64,000 nt of DNA from Sphagnum magellanicum. Its lineage: Eukaryota; Streptophyta; Sphagnopsida; Sphagnales; Sphagnaceae. Shown one piece after another: positions 46,270 through 58,250 of this stretch. The position numbers and the translations under genes are program-made. Each line of letters begins with the position of its first letter. Within the stretch, counting starts at the first letter, position 1. The stretch covers positions 13,748,041 through 13,812,040 of the forward strand of contig CM038917.1 of the NCBI GenBank assembly GCA_021904315.1, read 5' to 3'. Under the pieces are notes generated by a model. The model searched no databases. It worked only from the letters and a program-made list of their open reading frames with translations, and had not been told where the DNA came from.

Positions 46270-49200
46270 ACCAACTTATTATTTTTTTCAGAAATTTTGA
46301 AATTTCAAAAAAAAAAATAATTGAAGGAAAATATTGAATCTTAAAGAATATTTTATTTGTCAAAATGAGAATTCCAAACTTAATTAATTATTTCACAAAC
46401 ATGTGTCAAAGCTACCAAGGTACTACAATAATCCCAACATAAGTTTGCATATATATATATACCAATATAGTTCATGATGTTTTGGAAATTTAATTGCATT
46501 TGGGGTTTATTATATTGGGATTGTTATGGTTTAAGTCTAAATGAAATATTGATTACATGTGTTATTATGAAATCATCATAACATGAATTTTATGTTTGTT
46601 GCATGACATTTGTATATGTGTAATTTTAATTGTTTGATATTGATTAAATTAGTAATCGTATGGTGTCATTTAATATTTTTTTAAATTATTGGTGTATTTG
46701 AATTGTATGTTGTGCAATGTGGACTAGGAGCGAGTGCATATATTTTGATTAAAGTCTAATGATTTATTTTTAAAATAAAAAATGTGTTAAAGGTTATTGA
46801 TAAATGTGTATTTAACATAACCTTAAACTTGGACATGTGACATGAAATAACTTGAACCCTATTCACATTTTGTATGTTCCAAACTAATCTCCTACTAATC
46901 ACAACCCATTAAACTAACCCAATTTGACTTAACTAGATACATAACTAAAAACTTTTCACATGTGTCATGCACTACCATGTCAACACTTTCAATCATCATT
47001 GTCCACATGCATAAAGCAAATGACATAAAATCACATTAAATGATGCATCATATCCAAACCACCCCCTTCCCCCCTATCTAGAAACTAAAGTCCTTTTAAA
47101 CCATATAATAATGTAAAAGCTATGTAAATCCATCAAGAATGAACATTTTAATTCTAAGGTGAGATGACATGTAAGTTGGGTGCAAATGTCAACCCCATCA
47201 TTAGTCATGTAACTGCAATCCCCCTAATCTCTAACCCAATGTGAATCATTATAGAAGAAAATTTAAGATAATAATTAAATTTAATTTTAAAAATAAGTTT
47301 CTTGGCATGGAAGGTAAAAACATTTTCCAACTAATACTTCACCCAAAGGTGATATAAGACATCCCATATGCCAATCTCTAGAACATTGGTCACATGTCAA
47401 TATAATGGTTACACTTATAGATTGCTCAGACAACATACAACATAGTCCAACAAAAACAATAACCAGAGATGAATCATTCCATTTTCAATTTTTGTAACAA
47501 TTCAAAAAGGTCGCAAAAGGCTTCGTTCACAAACCAAAAATATACATTTTAATGGACTTTCCATGTACACTAAGAATGTCATTACATATGTGTATTCACT
47601 AATGCATAGGTTGTTTTTTATTACCAATATGACACATTTTGCACCCATACCTATATATGTGTTTCAAATGTAATATCTTGAAACAAAACATTTCCATATA
47701 CATACAAAGGAGTATTGCACAAAAAATGGGTTAGATTGGCATCATTTTGTACAAATCCATCTATGAGTTTTAGGCTTTAGAAGCATGTAAATGAAGATAA
47801 TCTTAAGTGATATGCATGCATTGTGCCATGGAAAAACAATGTTTCACATGCCTTTTGACACCAACATAAATAATTGATTATTTTACCATTGTCATTCTTG
47901 TGTTGCTTGTTGAGAACAACTAATAAATGGCATTACATGATACACATCAATTCATGATTATGGAAATTTGTGATAATGTCCCCAATTTAATCATTTGCCT
48001 ATGTAGTTGTAATATTACAAATTAATACATGAGAATTTAATCCATGAGAATTAAATGGAATCAAGAAATTAAAAACATTAATTCTAAGTTAAAACATGTT
48101 CAACATGTAGGTGCATGTTTTTAATTCAAGACATTGCATTGATATTATGAAATAAATATTTTTAATTGATGTAATTTCACACATGAAAATCATTTAATTA
48201 AAAATAATAAAAATTATGTCCCAAGTCAAAATATTAAAAATTAAAATAATTGTTAAAGGGATCAAAAGATAGGTTAGACATTAACAAATAGTAGCTTAGT
48301 TACTGATTATTATTTTTGAATTGGGGTTTTGGCAAAAAGTTTTGGAACATTTTTCTCATCCTTATTCATGGGTATGATTTTTTGAAATGAAAATTTGGAG
48401 AGCTTGAACAAAATCGTATATATTTTTGTATTTTTTTGGATTTTAGATGCAAAATTTGAAAAGTTTACATGAAGGATTGTTGTGAAATTTATAAATACAA
48501 ATGAAATTCATATTGCAATTATAAATACTAACAAGAACAATACTTGTCTGTATTCATTATAAATGTGTGGTCAATATGCATGTATATTTGTAGCTATAAA
48601 AACTTTTATAAAATTTTCAAAGAATATGAAACAAAAAATATTGGACAACATATTGTAATCAACTTCCATGAATTTTTTTCAACATGTTGTACTAAATGAA
48701 CTTGAATCTTTTTACATTTTGTCTTACATAAATTATAGGTAGGTTATAGGTAGGTTAGCCTATGTAGGTAGAAGATACTTACTAGGTCAATGTGTATACT
48801 TATCTAGTAAGCCATGTATGCCTATATGTTATTTAGTAGGCTATGTAGGTACTTATAAGCCTATTTATAGACTTAGCATATTAGGTAGGTTTAGGCTTAG
48901 GTTACCTACCTAGTAGGCTTGGTGGCCTAGACTAGATTAGTTACATACTTAACATAGGCCTAAATATCTTAAGTTAGGCTACATATTGAGTAGGCCTAAG
49001 TGGTTTAAATTAGGCTACCTATTTAATAGGCCTAGGTGGCTTATGTTATGTAGCTATTAAGTAGATCTCGATAGCCTATGATAAGCTACCTATATATAGT
49101 ATGCCTAGGCTAGTAGGTTACTTACATGGTTAATAGGTCTACTTAATAAGCCTAAGTCACCTATGATACCTACTTAAAAGGCTTATATTACCTAGTAGGT

Positions 49201-49675
49201 TATTTAATAGTCTTAGGTTATGTCTTAGGTAGCCTACAAGGTAGGTTTAGACTAGGTTACCTAGTTCGGTTACGAGCTAGGTTATTACCTAACAAATAAC
49301 CTACTAACCTATTAATTATGATAGGCTAAATAGGCAATACAGCCCTACCCTAACCTACTAATTATGTGAGGTTAGGCAGGTAGCCTAGGTTTAACAAGTA
49401 GGCTAAATCATCAAATGAATATGGTTCATTTGACTAACGGTCAAATTAAGACGATCAATTTGACTAAACATTATCCATTCAATATGGCCAATTTGATGGA
49501 TGTTTGTCCATCTCAACAAGATCTTCAACTTGAGACTTGGTAAAAAATGTCGCTTTAATCAAATGTAACATGTCTTTTCATGCCCCAAACCTTTAATCAA
49601 AATGTACATACCCCTTGGTCAATGTGGAAACTTCAATCAAGTTAGCTTTTTGAAAAATTGTGATTTCTTGTAGTG
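46270..49675. mobile_element. A+T-rich relic DNA ending in a CACTA-like terminus
   Basis: No gene is supported. 48735-49400 is rich in TAGGTAGG/CCTA strings in both orientations. 49430-49610 shares blocks with the CACTA-like element at 52454-53851 (TTTGACTA, TTGGTAAAAAA, TAATCAAAATG). It ends GAAAAATTGTGATTTCTTGTAGTG at 49675, whose complement CACTACAAGAAATCAC is the classic CACTA terminus. The left end was not found, so only the right boundary is firm. Confidence 0.45.
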
Positions 49676-50565
49676 TTTCCAAGTGATGTTGTGACCCTAG
49701 GTATTGATTCCATTCAACATTGGCAACATTCTTCTATGTCGTTGAATAGTACCCATGTAATTTTTCCAACTCATGCAACTTACTAATCAATACCCATATT
49801 GAAATTACATCCCATGGTCCTCCATTGAGTGATCACGAAACATATTCAATTGACGTCAATGGTTGCAAACCATACACCAATTGGTATATGTATATCATGT
49901 TGCAACATTGTATAATGTTTAGTATGAAAGTAACACCATCTTGACATGTGTTTGTCCCAATATGTCTTGTTTTCATTAACAAGTTTTGTTGATAAGGCCT
50001 TTATCATATTGTTATTAAATTATGGCTATCCATTTTTTTTCAAGTAGTATGTTGTAGAACTAACATGTTTCAACAAGAAGTGATATGTTAACTATTTGAT
50101 TACATCATTAATAAAATTCACTCCTTGATCTATAACCAATTTTAGTGGACATCCAAACTTAATCATAATGCATAGATGAATCTTGTAGTCATTACAACAA
50201 TGTTCGTGCATAATGTCTATGTTTCCACCCATTTTGTGTGATAATCAATAGCCATTAATATATATTTGTCACCCAAAAATCTACGGGATAGTTTAATTGG
50301 CCCCATGAAATCCAACCCCCATTACATGAATGGTTCTTTGATAAAGTAGTTGCCAACTTTGCCAAACTCATATTTTTCAGACCACCTATTCGTTGGTACA
50401 AATCACAATTGCAATAATATTTCATCACATCCTTGCACAATGTAACCCACCATTATCCTACATATAAAATCTTTTTAAATGTGATGTCCATAATAAAATG
50501 ACCACGTGCTACACCTTCAATATCTTTTTGATCAAACATCTTTGCATGTGGTTATTATGTATCAT

Positions 50566-51655
50566 CACTACTAAAAATCAACCAAAATGTAACCACTCCA
50601 TTTGTGATTGTGTGTGACTTGTAGTCATTTGTGATTAGGTTTGTGAGTATTTGCAACTATAAGATCGTATTTCAACTATTTTGGTCATATTGGTTGGATT
50701 TTTAATTTTAATTTTTATCCATGAATAAGCTTAGAAGTTGCATTAGTAACCAAATTACTCACACCATAAAGATATTCTACGATGATTTAGGGGTATATTT
50801 GAATGTATGTATTAAAGCTATATTATATATATATTATATATCATAATATATATTTGTACATATATTAATTATGCATGTGTATGTATATTGTTCCTATATT
50901 GAATCTGAAAATTAATATTTGAACTCTGAAAATTGTTATTTCAATTTTGAAAAAAAAAATTGAATATGAGAATTGATATATCAATTTAAAAAATTGTTAT
51001 TTGGATTTGGATTTTTTTTTTGAATTATGAAAACTTTCAGTTGAATTCAAAAAGAATTATTTGAATTTGAAAATTGTTATTCCAATCCTACAAATTGTTA
51101 TTTAAACATAAAAATAGATATTTTAATTCTAGAATTGTGATATGAATCCAAAATTTTCTATTTGAGTCTTGAAAAATTATATTTGAATTTCAAATTTTTT
51201 ATTTGAAACTGAAAATTGATTTTCCAATTCTGAATTTTTAAATTTAAATTCAAAAAACTTATTTGATTTGAAAATTGAGAAGTGAGTTTTGAATTATTAT
51301 TTTTGAATTTAAAAATTAATATTTCAAGTCATAAAATTATTAGTTGAATTTAAAAATGGATATTTGAATATTGAATATTGTTATTTGATTCTAAAAATTG
51401 ACAATAAGAGCTATAACAAGTGAGATAGTATGAAAAATAATAATGAAAAAATATATAGTCTAAACTAGCCATTAGTTACCATAATAGTTTAATTTTTTAA
51501 GAAAATTTTTGATTGTTATAAAATTTTAACATTTATCATAATAAACTATAAAAATTTAATCAATCCATGTTATATTGTAATATAATGACATGATTTATTG
51601 TTTACATTTATTATATTATTATTTTATATTATAATTAATATTAACTATAACAAAT
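50566..51655. repeat. A+T-rich insertion inside the gypsy element
   Basis: Starts CACTACTAAAAATCAACC (CACTA-like) and continues with many approximate units of the type TTGAATTTGAAAATTGTTATTT (50900-51400, roughly 25-35 bp each). It separates the RT start from the integrase. I could not find the matching right terminus. Confidence 0.5.
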
Positions 51656-52659
51656 GAAATAATAATAGGTATGGGTCCTTCTTGGCAATTGCATTAAACT
51701 TGCAAAAATTGACACAAAATTTGTAATTTGTAATTATGTCTTGGAACCACCATGATGGGTGATAACTAGGGTCACCTCCTCAACAAGTTCTATGAATCTT
51801 GTAGTTAATAGCTTGTCAATGTCATGTTTCATTCTTACTACATAATTTGGGTTCATGTAATATTTGGCTTGATGTGTTGGTGGTATGGTAGTGTCAAGCT
51901 TAATCTTGTGTTGTGCTAATTTTGGTGCCATGCCCTCCAAATCCTTGTAGATCCATTCAAATGTGTCTTTGAATTCCTTCAATAACTATTCCAAAACACC
52001 AATTTGCTACAGAATCAATTTTGCATTGACCTTAACATAATGAAACTATCCATTGTTCCCAAGTTTGGTTTAACCAACTATTGCTCATTAGTTAAAGTCC
52101 AATTGGCAACCTGTAGGTTTTGAAATTTCAAATGTATTAAGGTTTCATCCACCTATATGTGATTCAATGTATGATACATTTTTGGATACATTATATCTTC
52201 TTATGAAATCATGGAATTAACTTTTATGCATTTATCCCTTAAGTCATTTCTTACAACTTCTTCAAATCAATTGTCAACTTACAAATTGCATCTATATTAA
52301 ACATAACTATTGATTCTTTAAACAAGATTATGGTTCCAATAAATAATAGTTTTGGTTGTGTTATAAACATCATGTCCTTTTCATCATCTATGATGCCTTG
52401 CTGAAAATCATAACACATAAATACCTTTGGTCGTTTGGTGTCACTACTTAAATCACTGCTAGAAAAACTGGTTTTTTTTAACTAGCAAATATAGTAAAAA
52501 ACTACCCAATTTGAACAAGGGTAAAAAAGACCACTCCATCATTTTGGACAAGTCGATTTCGACATGTCCAATATTGTGATTGGGATGGTTTTTTTTACTA
52601 GTATAGTAAGACCATTTGATTAGTCATTTTGATTGGTCAAATTTTGGCTTGTGTATAAA

Positions 52660-53560
52660 AAAATTTGAGGTAGGTAGGTTGTAAAAAGGTAGGTAGGCAA
52701 GCATGTAAGTAGGTAGGTTGTAAAAAGGTAAGTAGGCAAGTAGGTAGGTAGTTAGTAAAAAGGTAGGCAAATAGTTATGTAAGTCATAAAAAGGCAAGCA
52801 TGTAGGTAGGTAGGTCGTAAAAAGGTAGGTAGGTAGGTGGTAGCCTAACGTAGCCTAGCCTACCTTATCCTATTTGGCCTACTTAACTTAATTTAATATA
52901 TCCTACTTAGCCTACCCTACCTACTTTAACTTCTTAAGCATGTACATAGGTTATAATGTTAAAAATTGAACCTTTAACCTCCTCAATGGTAAATCAAGTC
53001 TTTAACCAATAGAGCACAACATCACAAGGCGTTCAACTTTTGTCAATTTTTTTATTTCACATGTTTATTTTGACACATCATTACAAGACTATGAAATATG
53101 AAGGTAGGTAGGTTGTAGGAGATATGTGGGTGGGTGGGTGCGTAGGTGTGTAATATGTAGGTAGGTAGTACATGTATGTAAGTAGGCATGTGTGGGTAAG
53201 TAGGTAGGTTGTACATCCATGTAGGTGCATGAATGGGTAGCTAGGTAGTTAATATGTAGGTAGGTTATAGGTGGGTGGATAGGTAGGTAGGTAGTACATA
53301 TAAGTAGGTGCATGGGTGGGTGGTTAGGTAGGTAGGTAGTTAATATGTAAGTAGGTTAAAAGTGGGTGGATAAGTAGGTAGGTAATACATCTAAGTGGGT
53401 GGGTAGGTACTTAATACATAGGTAGGTTATAGGGGGGGATAGGCACGTAAGTAAGTAGGTAGGTAGGTAGGTAGGTAGTATGTAGGTAGGTAAGTGGGTG
53501 AGTGGGTAGGTAGGTATTGTATCTAGGTATGTGGGTGGGTTGGTAGGTAGGTAGGTATAT
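52660..53560. repeat. TAGG/TGGG minisatellite array
   Basis: Long irregular arrays of GTAGGTAGGTAG, GTGGGTGGGTAG and TAGGTAGTACAT(G/C)TA units of variable length. The Thr/Tyr/Leu/Pro ORF across it on the minus strand (53089-53313) is a by-product of the repeat. Confidence 0.85.
52960..53035 (-). repeat. tRNA-related SINE-like fragment
   Basis: The minus strand has GTGCTCTATTGGTTAAAG (A-box-like) and AGGTTAAAGGTTCAATTTT (B-box-like) at tRNA-like spacing, within the TAGG-rich CACTA-like element. Confidence 0.35.
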
Positions 53561-54352
53561 AATCTTGCATAAGATGTCCCATTTGATTAAAAAACAATTG
53601 TTATTTTGACTAATGATATCAATTTTTTATGTTCAATTTGACTAGATGTTTCATTTGATTAAAACCCATTGACCATTTTGACTAGGATTGTCTAACTCGA
53701 CTACATATATTGGTCAAATAAATCACTTTAGTCAAGTTGATTGGTAAAAAAATACATGTTTTGGGCCTGTAATCAAAATGAACATGTCCACTAATAAAAA
53801 AAATCAGTTAATCAACTTGAACCATTTGAAAATTTGATTTTTTTAGGAGTAAATGTTTGGTTATTGCAATGGTTTTGATAATATTGTTACCTTATATGGT
53901 GACCAAATTATTATCCCAATAGTGATGATAATTTGCATCTCTTTTACCTAACAATAAAATAAAATAATTATAGTATTATGTACATTGTTTTGCATCATTG
54001 TGAAAGTCATTACACACAATATCCCATGCACCAATATTTTCATATTGCGAATTAAGCCTATTGGTTTAATCAATGTTTGGTTAGTCCCTATTAGAATGCA
54101 AGGAGTTAACTTAGGCTTTGGCAATCCTGACTTACTTCACAATTATTTGATTCGTGATAATGTTTAGACTTAACCCCCTATCCATAAGTACATCATCCGT
54201 GTTACATTAGAGGCTATTTGCACTTGGATCATGACCATGTGATTATAAACAATTATTGTGGCAATACATGTTGCCATTATTGTTCTAACCATTTTAGGAT
54301 TAATAATTTCATGAACAAATTTTGTTGATATTACATGCTTCACTAGTTTCAT

Positions 54353-54527
54353 TTTCTATCACATATATTTCTTCAAATTGGTTGTAATCCTCACACTTTT
54401 TTGCACTCTTGGGAGCATGAGATGTGACCCCTGGGCTTCCCTTTTGGCCCGCAACCTTGTAATCCCTTGCCTTGGTCGCAAGCCCAAGGCTAGGGTTACG
54501 ATAATATTTTTGATCATTCATCATCAA
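54353..54527 (-). mobile_element. Fragment of a dispersed plant retrotransposon-associated sequence
   Basis: A minus-strand frame (54527-54309) reads MMMNDQKYYRNPSLGLATKA followed by AGQKGSPGVTSHAPKSAKKC. As I recall, this resembles a peptide translated from widely dispersed plant LTR-retrotransposon DNA. It lies between two reverse-transcriptase remnants and is not credible as a host gene. Confidence 0.45.
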
Positions 54528-54530
54528 CTA

Positions 54531-54865
54531 GGTTAGAGGTTTAATAATATTGTTGAATTTTTTAACAAAATTTTGATAATAATTATGCAAGCCCATAATG
54601 GCTTATTATTGGCCAACATTTGATGGTTAGAGAACCTATAAAATGACCTCAAATTTGGCCTTTTGAACCTACAATCTACCAAGATAAATCATGGGATCAA
54701 GTTACTCCACTTGAGTTTTTAAAAATTGGCATTTGCTTGGATGCAACTAAAAATTATGTTGCTTAAATCTTTCAATCACCTTTTGTAAGTGTTGTATACG
54801 TTCCCTTGGAATTGAACTAAAAATTATATATAATATCATCAATATGTAACACTTGACAAAATTGA
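54531..54865 (-). mobile_element. Second gypsy reverse-transcriptase fragment
   Basis: The minus strand reads GLHNYYQNFVKKFNNIIKPL at 54594-54533, the hallmark GLxxYYRxFVxxFxxIxxPL of the gypsy RT/RNase H boundary. It is preceded by broken equivalents of the palm and thumb (IDDI...near 54845, then the CFFKT/EYLGH region with frameshifts). Because it lies upstream of the protease of the main element it belongs to a different, truncated copy. Confidence 0.7.
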
Positions 54866-55574
54866 AACTTGCTAGCACTCAATCCATGACTATTTGAATA
54901 CAATAGAACACACGGGGTTTATCATTTGATTGTTTAACATTTGACCCAACATGTGCAACAAAACATGGTTAATGTACACAATGTTGATTAGAATTTGTTC
55001 AAAAGAAAAAATGTATGTACTTTTTGCATTATTTGATAAAAAACTCCAAGTTGATTTGGTTGTTGAAAAACAATTGGTTTAATTTAGAGCATATGCATAA
55101 TATCAACTAACAATTGCTTGTCTTAAACCTAATTGTGTAGAATTTTTAAATTTTCAGTCATTTAATACATTTTTATGTTTATATTATTGAAATGTTTTAG
55201 TTAATCCAAACATTAATATTTCATATTTTTTTTCAATGAAGCCAATTTTTAAAAAAATAAACATGAAAAATTCACAATGTTTTATCAAAGAAATTTAAAA
55301 AATTGTTTTATGTTAATGAACAAGGAACAATGGTAACAATGTATCTTTATCAAGAACAAGTAATATAACAAATGTTGGTGCAAAATTTATTGTAGCATTT
55401 TTGAAGGAAAATAAACATGAGAAGCAAATTTGATTGTAATATAAACCATACAAAATGTAGATTTTTTTTTCTTTCCATGTTAGAAGAAAATTAAAAAGAA
55501 ATGCATTCAAATTGCCCCTCTATAATAATTGGAGGCTTTAAGATAAACATGTAATGAAAACATCACAATTAAAT

Positions 55575-55762
55575 TGTAGGGTTGATGGCTCATTGGTATA
55601 ATTGCTTTTAAGACCCTAGGACCATAAAAGATCCTAGGTTGAAGCCCAATGGAATGTAGTTGAAACTCTTATAAACCTTTTGCCAATGAACTTGACTTGA
55701 AGGTGCCAATGATTTGTGAAGTTGGGTTTGCTATTGTGCTTAAAAAATAAAAAATAAAATCA
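55575..55762 (+). repeat. tRNA-derived SINE-like element with A-rich tail
   Basis: GATGGCTCATTGGTATAATTG (A-box TGGCTCATTGG) and GGTTGAAGCCC (worn B-box) are spaced as in a tRNA. About 130 bp later the sequence ends in AAAAAATAAAAAATAAAAT. This is the most complete SINE candidate in the window; no tRNA species can be named. Confidence 0.5.
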
Positions 55763-56426
55763 CAATCATATTATTCACAAACCATATTTAACAAATATGA
55801 TTTTAAACTTACTTTTACAACAACTTCAATGATTATGATACACAAATAAATCATATATGGAATGTATTTACACAATAGTGTCAATATGGAATAACAAAAG
55901 TTTATTGGATGAATCATAAACTGATATATATTACATTCATATTATCCAATTATGTTCCTTGATTTGTGATAATGATAAAGGAAAATTGTAATATGACAAA
56001 AGATTGATTTATGTGCGATATTTAATATTCGATAGTATTTTAAATTATTTATATTATAAAATATTATAAAATGATTTTTTAAATAAAAATATAGAATTGT
56101 TTCCCAAAAAACATTTAATGTTTTTGATAGATCACAACAAAAACAAATATTTCTAAACCTTGTGATGGATTGTAACAACAACAATTATTACATAATACAA
56201 AATCCCAATGTAAAAACCTTTTACAAATGATGACAAATAATCAAAACTAACAAATATGTGACAAAAAAATTTCAAATTGAAATTTAAAAAAATTGTATAT
56301 TTTAATCATGATAATAAAAAAATCATGGACATAATGTCATGTCTCACATCACATATGACCAATGTCACATGTCACTTCATGTATTTGTTCCACAAAGGCA
56401 AGGCATACGTGTTGATTTCATACTTT

Positions 56427-56580
56427 CACTATTACAAAATGTGGGAGCAATTCACTAGTCCCTATTCAATGGACCAATGATTCCACCAAATCGTCAATAG
56501 GTCTTATTTAGTGGGACCAATGAATTCACTCAAAATCTAGTGAAAGCACTCACAAAATAAGGACACATTTTGTTGTAGTG
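56427..56580. mobile_element. CACTA-type MITE, copy b
   Basis: Starts CACTATTACAAAATGTGGG and ends ACACATTTTGTTGTAGTG, inverted ends of about 18 bp. It shares internal blocks (AATTCACTAGTCC, GGACCAATGA, CACTCAAAATCTAGTGAAA) with copies a and c. The flanking triplets (TTT and AAG) do not match. Confidence 0.75.
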
Positions 56581-57589
56581 AAGGCATGAATCAACATGTA
56601 TGCCATCAACATGTGATGGGTGGGGGTCATGAGAAATCCTTTAACAACATGTGATGGGGATGATGATGAGAAATTCTTTGTGGATTTTACATGAGTAGAA
56701 AATGAGTTCAGAAGCAATTTTACAAAAAGCAGGAGGAGTTGAAATGAAGGGGAAGAAGGTGATAAAAGAGGGGGGAAATTGGGCATGTGGTGGTCCTCTG
56801 CCTGACCCCACCCACAGCTTCAAATAGTGATGAAGATTATGGGGTTGATAACTTCCCTTGACCTAACCCAAAAAAAAAAGAAAAAAAAAAGCATTGGGTG
56901 GTGGATACCATAGCCTAAGGTCAGCTTCTATGTTGAGAAAGCCAATAATTGATTTAAATAAAAATAAATTGATTTTTTTTTTGAAAATTTAATTTTTTTG
57001 GTTATCTAGATTGGTCTACTACTACCACCATGTAGGTCATATGAAATTACCCCTAAAATTTAAATTTAAAAATTAAAATAAATAAATTATTAAATTATAT
57101 ATATATATAAAACCAGATTCCAAACCCCACTCACACATTCATGTTGCAGGGGTTGGTTGGTTTATCCTTTTGAGAAAGAAAAGGGAGGTAGCATGATGCA
57201 TGTTATCCAGTTACAATTTTTTTGCATTTTGGGCCCACCCATAAACCCACCAAAAAAAGAAAAGAAAAAGAAAAGAAAATAAAAGAAGAAACCACCCATT
57301 TTGGAGATTGAATTTTAGCAGGAAAGGGGGGAAAAAAAAAGAAAAAGAAAAAGAAGAAACCACCCATTTTGCAGATTGAATTTCAGCAGGAAGGGGGGAA
57401 AAAAAAAAGAAGAAAAAGAAAAAAACAAGGGACTAAACTAACTAGTTCTCTCACCTAAATTTTGGTCCTCACAAGAGTTTCACACCCCCAGTTTTGGATT
57501 TTGCCTTCACCTGCAGGCATCTTCATGCTTGCTCATATTCTTCATTAAATCAAAAGTCTTGTCAGATTAAAAATCCTGCAAAGCTTGTG

Positions 57590-58250
57590 AACTGATACCT
57601 AGTTTCGCTCATGTTATAGCTATAGACTCAAATTGGGGATGAAACAGGGATTACATGTTGAAACTAGGGACCAAAGACAGGGTGAATTTAAGGCTAATTA
57701 GATTAGTATGTAAAAATCTTTGTGAACTGATGATACCCCCAGTATCATCCAGTTTTTCTCAGATAACAGGTGCACAGTCAAATTGGGGATGAAACAGGGA
57801 TTACAGGGTCAAACTAGGGAACGATAATTCGGTTATTTCTCCAAAATCTTGTGAACTTGATAGGAACCCTGTTTCGCTCACATTACAGCTACACACTCAA
57901 ATTGGGGATGAAACAGGGATTACAGGGTCAAACTAGGGCCCAAAGACAGGGCGGATTCTAAGGATAATTCTGTTATTCTCCCAAAATCTTTGTGAACTTG
58001 ATAAGTACCCAGTTTTGCTGGTGTTACAGCTACACACTCAAATTGAGGATGAAACAGGGATTATCAGGTCAAACTAGGGACCAAAGACAGGATGACGTAA
58101 GGATAATTCTCTAAATTTTGCAAAATCTTGTGAACTTGATAGGTACCCCAGTTTTGCTCACGTACAGCTACACACACAAATTGGGGATGAAACAGGGATT
58201 ATAGGGTCAAACTAGGGCCCAAAAGACAGGGCGACCTAAGGATAATTCTA
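57590..58250. repeat. 120-150-bp tandem repeat upstream of the TSS/REC gene
   Basis: Five units recognisable by AATTGGGGATGAAACAGGGA at 57631, 57781, 57900, 58041 (with GAGGAT) and 58179, followed by GTCAAACTAGGG(A/C)CCAAAGACAGG and, between units, TTGTGAACTTGATAGGTACC. Spacings are 150, 119, 141 and 138 bp. The array ends about 750 bp before the ATG and may lie in the promoter. Confidence 0.9.

Larger units (their letters stand above)
52454..53851. mobile_element. 1.4-kb non-autonomous CACTA-like element carrying TAGG repeats
   Basis: The left end CACTGCTAGAAAAACTGG and the right end, read on the minus strand as TACTCCTAAAAAAATC, match at about 13 of 16 bases. AAT flanks both sides (52451-52453, 53852-53854), the 3-bp duplication expected of CACTA elements. 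The interior is dominated by TAGGTAGG/GTGGGTGG arrays (52670-53560). A hairpin TTGGACAAGTCG...CGACATGTCCAA lies at 52537-52564. No ORF of note. It interrupts the gypsy element between protease and RT. Confidence 0.65.
49690..54352 (-). mobile_element. Decayed Ty3/gypsy retrotransposon (protease, RT start, integrase)
   Basis: Minus-strand remnants are in pol order. Protease/linker: GLPKPKLTPCILIGTNQ and IGLIRNMKILVHGILC (54130-53985), then CYDFQQGIIDDEKDMM (52420-52290). Reverse transcriptase start: FEWIYKDLEGMAPKLAQHKI, LDTTIPPTHQAKYYMNPNYV, DIDKLLTTRFIELVEE (51982-51740), continuing across a frameshift as SPIMVVPRHN. Integrase: zinc-region GHFIMD...WWVTLCKDVMKYYCNCDLYQ (50520-50390), then IDYHTKWVE, FGCPLKLVIDQGVNFINDVI (50230-50090) and INT tail to about 49700. 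Stops and frameshifts throughout make it inactive. It is split twice: by a CACTA-like element at 52454-53851 and by about 1.1 kb of A+T-rich repeats (50566-51650) that replace most of the RT and RNase H. LTRs were not recognised. Confidence 0.8.
54866..57500. other. A+T-rich relic DNA upstream of the TSS/REC gene
   Basis: No gene is supported. Contains a SINE-like element (55575-55762), a MITE (56427-56580) and a TA microsatellite (57095-57108). 57240-57420 carries two copies of a segment (AGAAACCACCCATTTTG then AGATTGAATTT(T/C)AGCAGG) each flanked by A/G-rich runs. Confidence 0.5.

Noticed and set aside
52670-53560. Thr/Leu/Tyr/Pro-rich ORF in the TAGG region
   Set aside because: Pure minisatellite translation.
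55575-55650. A functional tRNA gene
   Set aside because: Box-like motifs are present but the B-box lacks a base and no acceptor or anticodon stem pairs.
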